From Alistipes sp. CAG:831 (GTDB lineage Bacteria; Bacteroidota; Bacteroidia; Bacteroidales; UBA932), in assembly GCA_000432775.1 (NCBI GenBank), contig HF990417.1, positions 1 through 30,908 of the forward strand: DNA of 30,908 bases, in the 5' to 3' direction. Numbering within the stretch: position 1 is the first letter of the stretch; each line of letters begins with the position of its first letter. Below are positions 6,281 through 12,820 of the stretch, in pieces. Under the pieces are notes generated by a model. It worked only from the letters and a program-made list of their open reading frames with translations, was not told the DNA's origin and did not search any database. The position numbers and the translations under genes are program-made.

Positions 6281-8479
6281 ATGAAGAAGACCATAACCAT
6301 CCTGCTGGCTCTGACCGTAGCCGCCTCGTTGCTGGGTGCCCGGACCTACAGCAGTATTGTCCCACGTCCCCTGAGTATTGAGCCTGGAGAGGGACAGCTG
6401 CTGCTTCAGAGGGGGGCGGCCCTGTATGCCTCTCCCGGCCTGGATTTCGAGGCAGCTTATCTGAGGGATCGCCTCGCCGTTGTATTTGCATTCGACATCC
6501 CCGTGGCGGATACTCCTTCTGAGGGAGGCATCAGCCTGATTCTGACCGAAGGGTACGGCCCGGAGGCATATTCCCTGAGTGTGGATACGGAGGGGGTGCG
6601 CATCGAGGCCTCGGCCTCGGCCGGAATATTCTACGGAGTGCAGACCCTGCTGCAGATGCTGCCTCCCGCCGTGTACGGAGAGACCTCCCTGGAACTCACC
6701 CGCTATGCTCTGGATGCGGTGACTGTCGATGACTCACCCCGATACGGCTACCGCGGGACGATGCTGGATGTCTCCCGCACATTCTTTGACACTGAACATG
6801 TGCTCAGGCTTATCGACTGGATGGCGGCTCATAAGCTCAATCGTTTCCACTGGCATCTGGCCGACGACAACGGCTGGAGGATAGAAATACGCAAATATCC
6901 GGAACTCACTGAGAAAGGAGCCTGGAGGGGAGACGGGGAGGTGAGTCCCGCCGCCTATGGTCAGGGACACGGCCGCTATGGAGGATACTACACTCAGAAA
7001 GAGATACGTCAGGTGGTTGAGTACGCTGCCGAACGTCATATAGAAATCATCCCGGAGATAGACCTGCCGGGTCACAGCCGTTCTCTGGTGGGAGTGTTCC
7101 CGGATATGGCCTGTCCTGTGGATGTGCCGTATATCAGTGCCAACGGGGAGACCGACAACGTGCTCTGCGTGGCCAGGGAGGAAAATTACCGGATACTGCG
7201 GGATATCTTCAAGGAGATAGCCTCGCTTTTCCCCTCGGAGTACATCCACATCGGAGGGGACGAGGTGGACCATACACCGTGGAACAACTGCCCGCACTGT
7301 CAGGCTCTGGCCCGGGAGAAGGGACTGGACGGGGCGCAGGAACTTCACAGCTATTTCGTGTACCGTCTTGAGGAGATTATCCACGGACTGGGCCGTAAGA
7401 TGGCCGGCTGGGACGAGATAGTCATATCCGATGCCCGCTACGATACTTCCTCGATGGTCTATGCCTGGAGGAGCGTGGAAAGCGGACGTATGTCGGTGGA
7501 CAAGGGCTACCGGACAGTAGTCCAGATAGGGGAGTACTGCTATCTGGACATGAAGCAGTCGCGTGCCGAGAGAGGGCACAGCTGGGCCGGGATAGTGCCG
7601 CTGTCCAAGACCTATTCGCTTGAGCCGGACGAGATTCTGACGGGGGCTCCGGCCGACAGTGCCCTGATAGTAGGAGTGCAGGCCGGTCTGTGGGCAGAGC
7701 TGATGGCATGGCCGCCAAGGCTTATGGAATATCAGCTCTTTCCGCGTCTGTGCGCTCTGGCCGAGGTGGGCTGGAGCAGCAGGGATAACCGGGATTTCGC
7801 CGATTTTGAGAGGAGGCTGTACGAAGGGCATCTCTCCCGTCTGTACATGAGCGGCATTGCCTTCCGCGTGGCGCCTCCCGAGGTGGTCTATGACAGCCTC
7901 AGCGGAAGTCTGCGGGTGAGACCTCCCCATCCTTCGGCGGTGGTAAGGTATGCGGTGGACGGCACTCCGACGGCGTCCTCTCCGGTATGCCGCGGGGAGA
8001 TTGTGACGGATGCTCCTGAACGGATGCGGTTCGCGACTTTCTTCGGGGACGGGCTGAGCAGTATTGCCGTGGGAGCCTCCAATATTGACCTTTGTCACTA
8101 CATCGACCCTGAGATGACGGTCGGGAGCAATTTCCCCCTGCTTGAGGGCAATCTGGAGAGTCTGGCCCGTCGGGGCGGTACCGGATATTCGGACCGGGTG
8201 CTCCGGGAGGGGGATGTGCTGACCTACACGATGGCATCGCCGGTGGAGTGCAGCCGGATTACGGTATCCAGCGGAGCTCCCTCGTCGGGGATGTTCTATG
8301 TGACAGATGCTTATGTGGAATATACAGTGGAGGACGGCTCTGTGGTGCGGGCAGGAGAACTGTATCACGGCGAGCTGAGTTTCACGCCGTCCGCGCCCGT
8401 GACGCAGGTGCGTATCGTGGTGACGGATTCCAATGACGGTTATACGGCTGTCTTCCACGGACTGAAGATTGAGAAATAA
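6281..8479 (+). CDS. GH20 beta-N-acetylhexosaminidase
   Basis: This is a 732-residue exported exo-hexosaminidase that would release terminal GlcNAc or GalNAc from glycans. A signal peptide (ITILLALTVAASLLGA) ends near residue 20. The GH20b domain runs to about 150 (SASAGIFYGVQTLLQMLP). The catalytic barrel starts YRGTMLDVSRTFF (157-169), followed by NRFHWHLADDNGWRIE (187-202), EIDLPGHSRS and the catalytic pair D327-E328 in HIGGDEVDHTPW. AGWDEI, YAWRS and WAELM are also present. The remaining C-terminal part (about 540-732) contains a short beta domain and a discoidin-like sandwich (YVEYTVEDGS, VTQVRIVVTDSNDGYTA). It sits between the GH84 gene and a transporter gene (8-nt gap), so release and uptake of amino sugar are probably linked. 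Linkage preference cannot be read from sequence alone. Confidence 0.93.
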   Translation: MKKTITILLALTVAASLLGARTYSSIVPRPLSIEPGEGQLLLQRGAALYASPGLDFEAAYLRDRLAVVFAFDIPVADTPSEGGISLILTEGYGPEAYSLSVDTEGVRIEASASAGIFYGVQTLLQMLPPAVYGETSLELTRYALDAVTVDDSPRYGYRGTMLDVSRTFFDTEHVLRLIDWMAAHKLNRFHWHLADDNGWRIEIRKYPELTEKGAWRGDGEVSPAAYGQGHGRYGGYYTQKEIRQVVEYAAERHIEIIPEIDLPGHSRSLVGVFPDMACPVDVPYISANGETDNVLCVAREENYRILRDIFKEIASLFPSEYIHIGGDEVDHTPWNNCPHCQALAREKGLDGAQELHSYFVYRLEEIIHGLGRKMAGWDEIVISDARYDTSSMVYAWRSVESGRMSVDKGYRTVVQIGEYCYLDMKQSRAERGHSWAGIVPLSKTYSLEPDEILTGAPADSALIVGVQAGLWAELMAWPPRLMEYQLFPRLCALAEVGWSSRDNRDFADFERRLYEGHLSRLYMSGIAFRVAPPEVVYDSLSGSLRVRPPHPSAVVRYAVDGTPTASSPVCRGEIVTDAPERMRFATFFGDGLSSIAVGASNIDLCHYIDPEMTVGSNFPLLEGNLESLARRGGTGYSDRVLREGDVLTYTMASPVECSRITVSSGAPSSGMFYVTDAYVEYTVEDGSVVRAGELYHGELSFTPSAPVTQVRIVVTDSNDGYTAVFHGLKIEK

Positions 8480-8487
8480 TTGAACAT

Positions 8488-9798
8488 ATGAAAGGATATA
8501 AACTGAGACTGATTCTACTCAGCTTCCTGCAGTTCGCTGTATGGGGAGCTTATCTGACCAGCCAGGGACGGTACCTGGCCGGAGTGGGGTTCGGCGAGAG
8601 GATAGGTATGTTCTACGCTATCCAGGGCATAGTGTCGATATTTATGCCCGCCATAATGGGTATCATAGCGGATAAATGGATTCCGGCACAGAGGCTGCTG
8701 GGAATATGCCACGGTCTGGCAGGTGCGGCCATGATAGGGGCCGGTATCTACGGTGTGGCGGCCGGGGAGGCGGTGCAGTACGGCACTCTGTTCGGACTGT
8801 ACGCGGTAAGTATCGCCTTCTTCATGCCGACTATCGCTATTTCCAACTCGGTGGCCTACACCATTCTCGAGAACGCAGGAAAAGATCCCGTCAAGGACTT
8901 TCCGCCGATCAGGGTCTGGGGTACGGTGGGCTTTATCTGCTCGATGTGGTTCGTGGACCTGGTGCATTTCCGCGGCGCGGCGATGCAGGAGACATCCATG
9001 CAGTATGTGGTGTCTGGAGCATTGAGTATCGTGCTGGCCCTCTATACGCTTACCCTGCCGGAATGTCCCGTGAACCGCTCTAAGGAGAAGAAATCTCTGG
9101 TGGACGCTATGGGCCTGCGGGCATTTACCCTCTTCAAGCAGAGGAAGATGGCCGTATTCTTCATCTTCTCGATGCTGCTAGGAGTTGCCCTGCAGATTAC
9201 CAACGGTTTCGCCAATCCCTTCCTGGCCGATTTCGGTAACCTGACCGAATATCAGGGTACTTTCGGCGTCGAGCATTCCAACATGCTGATATCCCTCTCC
9301 CAGGTTTCCGAGACCTTGTGTATTCTGCTGATTCCCTTCTTCCTGAAGCGGTACGGCATCAAGAACGTGATGCTCATAGCCATGCTGGCCTGGGTGCTCC
9401 GTTTCGCTTTCTTTGCCGCGGGTAATCCCGGCAGCGGAGTATGGCTCATCATCCTCTCGATGATAGTCTACGGGGTAGCCTTTGACTTCTTCAACATCTC
9501 CGGCTCGCTCTTCGTCAACGAGACCACCGACAAGTCGATACGCTCCAGCGCTCAGGGCCTGTTCATGCTGATGACCAATGGCATAGGGGCAGCTGCCGGC
9601 ACTATCGGGGCACAGGCAGTGGTCAATGCCCTGGTCAACTCGCACCGCGTACCCGGGGCCGACGGAGTCATCGACTGGAACGCCGTTATGACCGGATGGA
9701 GCAATGCCTGGTGGATGTTCGCCGCCTACGCCCTCGTAGTCGCCATCCTCTTTGCGCTGCTTTTCCGCTACAAGTATCAGCGGCCCAAGGAGGTATGA
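8488..9798 (+). CDS. MFS transporter, nucleoside:H+ symporter (NHS)-like family
   Basis: The 436-residue integral membrane protein has about 12 hydrophobic helices. It begins KLRLILLSFLQFAVWGAYLT, with GRYLAGVGFGERIGMFYAIQ and a loop-2-like GIIADKWIPAQRLLG. The mid-protein signature PIRVWGTVGFICSMW and a late RSSAQGLFMLMTNGIG segment resemble the NHS branch (NupG/XapB type) that is common in Bacteroidota. Family members carry nucleosides, but in sugar-utilisation loci relatives are often thought to carry mono- or disaccharides. The position directly behind two hexosaminidases suggests GlcNAc or a GlcNAc disaccharide as substrate; this is inference. It would act in the inner membrane. Its stop overlaps an ATGA with the next gene. 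Confidence 0.8.
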   Translation: MKGYKLRLILLSFLQFAVWGAYLTSQGRYLAGVGFGERIGMFYAIQGIVSIFMPAIMGIIADKWIPAQRLLGICHGLAGAAMIGAGIYGVAAGEAVQYGTLFGLYAVSIAFFMPTIAISNSVAYTILENAGKDPVKDFPPIRVWGTVGFICSMWFVDLVHFRGAAMQETSMQYVVSGALSIVLALYTLTLPECPVNRSKEKKSLVDAMGLRAFTLFKQRKMAVFFIFSMLLGVALQITNGFANPFLADFGNLTEYQGTFGVEHSNMLISLSQVSETLCILLIPFFLKRYGIKNVMLIAMLAWVLRFAFFAAGNPGSGVWLIILSMIVYGVAFDFFNISGSLFVNETTDKSIRSSAQGLFMLMTNGIGAAAGTIGAQAVVNALVNSHRVPGADGVIDWNAVMTGWSNAWWMFAAYALVVAILFALLFRYKYQRPKEV

Positions 9799-9800
9799 GA

Positions 9801-11081
9801 ATGAGGACAATTAATTCCGCTGCCGTGGCAGTGACGCTGGCCCTGGCCGTCGTATCCTGTCATTTGCCTGAGTCCGGTTCCGGTACGCTCCAAGGCCGGG
9901 TGACTGACGCCTCCGGGCTGGGCCTGGCATCTGTGGCAGTAATATATGGAGACTCAGCCGTGTACACGGCCGAGACAGGCACTTATATATATGAAGGCCT
10001 TCCAGACGGACTGCAAGGGGTCCGTTTCTCATTGGATGGATATTACGGGGTGGTGCGTCAGGTCAGCATTCCAGACGGAGGTTCTGTCACCTGCGATGTG
10101 ACGATGGATATCCTCACCTCCGGCTGGGCAGTGGGGATGGAGGACAGCGGTTACGGAACCATACTCCGGACCCTGGATGCCGGCATGACATGGGTAAGGC
10201 AGGGCAGCACCGGAACGATTCCGGCCGTAAATCTCAATGATGTATGCGCAGTCGACGATTCAGTGTGCTGGGTAGTGGGTGATGCTGATACCGTCAACAA
10301 TGTGTCGGTGATACTGCATACCGAGGACGGAGGCGCTACCTGGGGCAATCAGGCCGGTACTCTGCCTCTGATGAATATCCGGGCCGTAATGTCCAGGGAC
10401 GGCGTGAATGCCTGGGCAGTAGCGGACAGCTGTCTGATTCTCCGGACTACAGACGGAGGGGACTCTTGGGAAATCTGCCGTACATCCTCCGATGTGGTCC
10501 GTTTCACTGCCGTTACTACTCCGGACGGGGTAAATGTCTGGTGCTGCGGTACGGATGAGGCAGGGGGGACTGTTGTGGAATATTCTCCTGACGCAGGTAC
10601 CACCTGGAATGTGCTTCCGGTCGCAGCGGCATATTCCGGTCAGGTTCCCGAAGACATCCTGGCGGTGGATTCCGGCACTGTTTATCTGACTGGCAGCGGT
10701 GCTATGGGTGTCCTGCGTTCCACTGACTGGGGAAGCTCCTGGGCGGCAGTGAGCATGATTCCGGGCGATATGTCTGCCATGGATGCCTGTGGAGAAGAAA
10801 CCGTGTGGGTATGTGGAGACAGAGGCATGCTTTACAGGACCGGAGACGGTTTCTATACCCGTCGGGATGTGACTCTCGCTGCAGACTCCTATCCTGGAGG
10901 GACTGTCTCCTCTGTCTCGTTTCTCCGTGATGCGCTCAGGGGGGCAGTGGCAGTCAAGTCTTCCACCGGTGCTACCGGAACTATTCTGTATACGACTGAC
11001 GGTGGGGATGTTTGGAATGTAAGTTCGGTGCCATTCAGCTTCAGTATCGAAGCTTTGGATTTTGTGGGAGGGAATAATTAA
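9801..11081 (+). CDS. Lipoprotein with carboxypeptidase-regulatory-like domain and Asp-box beta-propeller
   Basis: This is a 426-residue probable surface lipoprotein. The start at 9801 is chosen over 9795 because AAGGAGG (9787-9793, inside the upstream gene's end) lies 7 nt before it. It also gives a short SPII signal with lipobox VVSC and Cys20. An N-terminal beta-sandwich of the carboxypeptidase-regulatory type follows (GTLQGRVTDASGLGLASVAV, then GTYIYEGLPDG). Six Asp-box (BNR) motifs come next: RTLDAGMTW, HTEDGGATW, RTTDGGDSW, YSPDAGTTW, RSTDWGSSW and YTTDGGDVW. These point to a Ycf48/sialidase-like propeller of 6-7 blades. No catalytic sialidase residues are evident. It is last in the hexosaminidase operon and may help bind glycan or protein, but its function is unknown. 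The second sigma-54 element starts 4 nt after its stop. Confidence 0.78.
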   Translation: MRTINSAAVAVTLALAVVSCHLPESGSGTLQGRVTDASGLGLASVAVIYGDSAVYTAETGTYIYEGLPDGLQGVRFSLDGYYGVVRQVSIPDGGSVTCDVTMDILTSGWAVGMEDSGYGTILRTLDAGMTWVRQGSTGTIPAVNLNDVCAVDDSVCWVVGDADTVNNVSVILHTEDGGATWGNQAGTLPLMNIRAVMSRDGVNAWAVADSCLILRTTDGGDSWEICRTSSDVVRFTAVTTPDGVNVWCCGTDEAGGTVVEYSPDAGTTWNVLPVAAAYSGQVPEDILAVDSGTVYLTGSGAMGVLRSTDWGSSWAAVSMIPGDMSAMDACGEETVWVCGDRGMLYRTGDGFYTRRDVTLAADSYPGGTVSSVSFLRDALRGAVAVKSSTGATGTILYTTDGGDVWNVSSVPFSFSIEALDFVGGNN

Positions 11082-11085
11082 AGTT

Positions 11086-11101
11086 TGGCACGGAGTTTGT
11101 A
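11086..11101 (+). promoter_or_regulatory. Sigma-54-like (-24/-12) promoter, copy 2
   Basis: TGGCACG (11086-11092), four bases, then TTGTA (11097-11101) matches the RpoN consensus except for T in place of C in the -12 GC, so it may be weaker than copy 1. The spacing equals copy 1. The predicted start is about 11112. As in copy 1, the box lies 4 nt after the stop codon of a secreted-protein gene and TATG follows the -12 box. Confidence 0.5.
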
Positions 11102-11111
11102 TATGAATTAG

Positions 11112-11193
11112 TCGATAGTTTTTTCATAGGTTAAGTTTTAGGTTAAGTTAAGCAGTGCGGTCTAAGTCGTGAGATTTGGACCGCATTATTTTT
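11112..11193 (+). ncRNA. Candidate sigma-54 driven small RNA, copy 2
   Basis: The predicted RNA is about 82 nt, essentially the same length as copy 1. The block 11114-11138 is identical to 1489-1513 and again starts at +3. One extra T precedes the second AGGTTAA (11140-11146), and a further GTTAAG follows. The terminator hairpin that follows is unrelated in sequence to copy 1 but holds the same place and ends TTTTGCG. A conserved 5' part with a free terminator is the usual build of a trans-acting small RNA family. A conserved minus-strand start region is the alternative. Confidence 0.45.
11154..11193 (+). terminator. Intrinsic terminator after the second small-RNA candidate
   Basis: TGCGGTC (11156-11162) pairs with GACCGCA (11179-11185), extended inward by T-G, A-T and A-T pairs around a 10-nt loop. 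TTATTTTT follows directly. It would end both the small RNA and read-through from the hexosaminidase operon. Confidence 0.75.
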
Positions 11194-11196
11194 GCG

Positions 11197-11492
11197 TCAT
11201 AGCGGGTGAACTGCTGCAGATTTATCGGCATCGCGGCTCGGTCATTTGTGGGATTGTCTGCGAAGTGCCATGTCCGGGGATATGAACGAAAATGAATCGT
11301 CGGCACGGGGCGGGCCGGGAACTGCCAGATCGTCAGTCAGTTAGCAAATCGTGCTGTGGACGCTAAGGATTTCAGACTTGAGGCGTCCACGGGGCTTATT
11401 TGCAAGTGCTTGGTGTATAGTGTTTTAGCAAAATGGGCTGTGCGGCCATTTCCGGTTTCCCGATCCGATTATACCGATTACCGGATTCAGAC
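11197..11492. other. Intergenic stretch with one strong hairpin, no gene seen
   Basis: Between the terminator and the 3' end of the nitroreductase gene I see no supported ORF on either strand. The only clear structure is CTGTGGACGC (11354-11363) pairing with GCGTCCACGG (11383-11392), 10 bp with one wobble, around a 19-nt loop that itself holds AAG/CTT. On the plus strand a moderately T-rich stretch follows. On the minus strand there is no U-run, so it is not a convincing terminator for the nitroreductase mRNA. Confidence 0.5.
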
Positions 11493-12065
11493 TCACCGGA
11501 AGATGACAACTTCGGACAGGGGGCGCTTGGGGACGTGGTGGATACCGTCGGGAGTGCGCCAGTACTTGAACTGGCCGTCAGTCATCTCCTCGATAACTAC
11601 TGTCTCCTTAGGCTTGCCGAGAGCTATAACGTTGATAATCCTCAGATGTTCTGGCAGTTCCAGTATCTCATGCAGCTCCTGGCGTTTGACAGCGGCTATG
11701 ATGCAGCCCCCATAGCCGAGCTCCACTGCCTGCAGCAGCATGCTCTGAGCAGTGATGCCCTCGTCGCACATAGTGCCGGACGCTATCGAGGTGTCAAGCA
11801 GCTGTACGATGTACGCCGCAGGTCTCTCCCCTTCTTCGGGACCCGGCCATTCTGGCAGATATCCCGCCCAGGCGAGGGTGGGGAAGATTCTGGAGTTGAG
11901 TTCCCGGTTGTTGGTAATCAGAAATTTAAGGGCCTGAATATTCCGTCCTGAGGGTGACAGGCGGGCCGCGTCTGCGATGATTTTCAGATCAGCCTCAGGT
12001 ACCGCCGTCTCTTGATAAAAACGGCGGTAGCTGCGGCTGCGGTGCAGTGCTTCTCTTACGTCCAT
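11493..12065 (-). CDS. Nitroreductase family FMN-dependent oxidoreductase
   Basis: The 190-residue protein should be a cytosolic FMN flavoprotein reducing nitro or quinone-like compounds with NAD(P)H. Family features are the N-terminal RSYRRF phosphate-binding stretch (residues about 10-15), LSPSGRNIQALKFLI (36-50, FMN ribityl contact), GITAQSMLLQAVELGYGG (dimer helix and Gly loop) and VIALGKPKE near the end. Length is typical for the compact nitroreductases. The true substrate cannot be told. It starts 4 nt after the stop of the cyclophilin gene on the same strand, so both are probably transcribed from the promoter at 12788-12820. The last residues SEVVIFR end cleanly, with no sign of damage. 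Confidence 0.88.
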   Translation of the reverse strand: MDVREALHRSRSYRRFYQETAVPEADLKIIADAARLSPSGRNIQALKFLITNNRELNSRIFPTLAWAGYLPEWPGPEEGERPAAYIVQLLDTSIASGTMCDEGITAQSMLLQAVELGYGGCIIAAVKRQELHEILELPEHLRIINVIALGKPKETVVIEEMTDGQFKYWRTPDGIHHVPKRPLSEVVIFR

Positions 12066-12069
12066 GGCC

Positions 12070-12756
12070 TTACAGCACCGGGGTTATGGAGATGATCCGG
12101 ACATCCTTGAGCGGACGGTCCATGGCGTTGGTTCTCAGTGAGGCTATCCTGTCGATGACTTCAAATCCGTCCAGTGTCTCGCCGAATACGGTGTAGGCTC
12201 CGTTGAGGTGACTGCAGCCTTCCTCGCTCTGTACGATGTAGAATTGCGAGCCGGATGACTCTCTCCTGGGATTGGCGGTGTCGCCCAGGCGGGCTGCGGC
12301 CACGGCTCCTTTCTTATGGGTGTGTGCGGGAATGATCTCGGCGGGAATGGTGTAGTCCGGACCGCCGTTGCCGTATTCATCTTCCTTCGACGGATCCTTG
12401 GTGTTCGGGTCTCCGGTCTGGATCATGAAATTGTAGATGACGCGGTGGAAGAGTACGCTGTCGTAGTAGTGCTGCGATGCGAGCTTTACGAAATTGTCCC
12501 TGTGAAGAGGGGTGTCGGCGTAGAGCAGGATGGTGATGGTGCCCTCTGTAGTGTGTATCTCGAAGATGGGCTCCTCCGGCAGTGAGGCCGGGTCGAATGC
12601 GAGGTTGCTGTCCATGGTCTTGGTGTTTTCTGTGGTGTCTGTGGTGGCCTCTGAGGCGGCAGTACCGTCTGAGGATGTTTTCTGACTGTTGCGGTTGCCG
12701 CAGGAGGCGGCTGTCAGCGATACGAGGAGTATCAGGGCAAAAATTTTTGATTTCAT
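12070..12756 (-). CDS. Cyclophilin-type peptidyl-prolyl isomerase, lipoprotein
   Basis: This 228-residue protein should catalyse cis-trans isomerisation of prolyl bonds in the periplasm while anchored to a membrane by lipid. The N-terminus IFALILLVSLTAASCGN is an SPII signal with lipobox AASC (Cys19). A Ser/Thr-rich linker of about 35 residues follows (TSSDGTAASEATTDTTENTK). The cyclophilin domain then begins IFEIHTTEGTITILLY, with FHRVIYNFMIQTGDP (catalytic Arg in FHR), SSGSQFYIVQ and LNGAYTVFGETLDGFEVID. It is first in a two-gene unit with the nitroreductase and is divergent from the patatin gene, 42 nt away. Its promoter shares the intergenic space with the divergent one. Confidence 0.92.
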   Translation of the reverse strand: MKSKIFALILLVSLTAASCGNRNSQKTSSDGTAASEATTDTTENTKTMDSNLAFDPASLPEEPIFEIHTTEGTITILLYADTPLHRDNFVKLASQHYYDSVLFHRVIYNFMIQTGDPNTKDPSKEDEYGNGGPDYTIPAEIIPAHTHKKGAVAAARLGDTANPRRESSGSQFYIVQSEEGCSHLNGAYTVFGETLDGFEVIDRIASLRTNAMDRPLKDVRIISITPVL

Positions 12757-12777
12757 AGCGATGTTTCCTTATCTTTG
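12746..12777 (+). promoter_or_regulatory. Bacteroidota promoter of the patatin/envelope cluster
   Basis: TTTG (12746-12749), 20 nt, then TATCTTTG (12770-12777) is a full consensus housekeeping promoter. Transcription would start near 12784, giving a leader of about 15 nt to the ATG at 12799. The -33 box lies inside the first codons of the divergent cyclophilin gene. The -7 box overlaps a TTG that might otherwise be taken as a start, which is one reason for choosing 12799. Confidence 0.7.
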
Positions 12778-12787
12778 AGTGATTTTA

Positions 12788-12820
12788 CAAAGATAATAAT
12801 GCGCTCCCGAATATTGCCAA
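12788..12820 (-). promoter_or_regulatory. Bacteroidota promoter of the cyclophilin-nitroreductase unit
   Basis: On the minus strand TATCTTTG is read at 12795-12788, a perfect -7 box. A weaker TTGG lies about 21 nt upstream (12820-12817). Transcription would start near 12781, about 25 nt before the ATG at 12756. This -7 box and the plus-strand -7 box form an inverted repeat separated by 10 bp, so the two promoters overlap. Confidence 0.55.

Noticed and set aside
6734..8458. 574-codon minus-strand ORF over the GH20 gene
   Set aside because: The His/Arg-rich product is antisense to an intact GH20 gene and has no recognisable domain.
12775..12798. Upstream TTG start for the patatin gene
   Set aside because: The TTG lies inside the -7 promoter box TATCTTTG; ATG 12799 begins a proper signal peptide.
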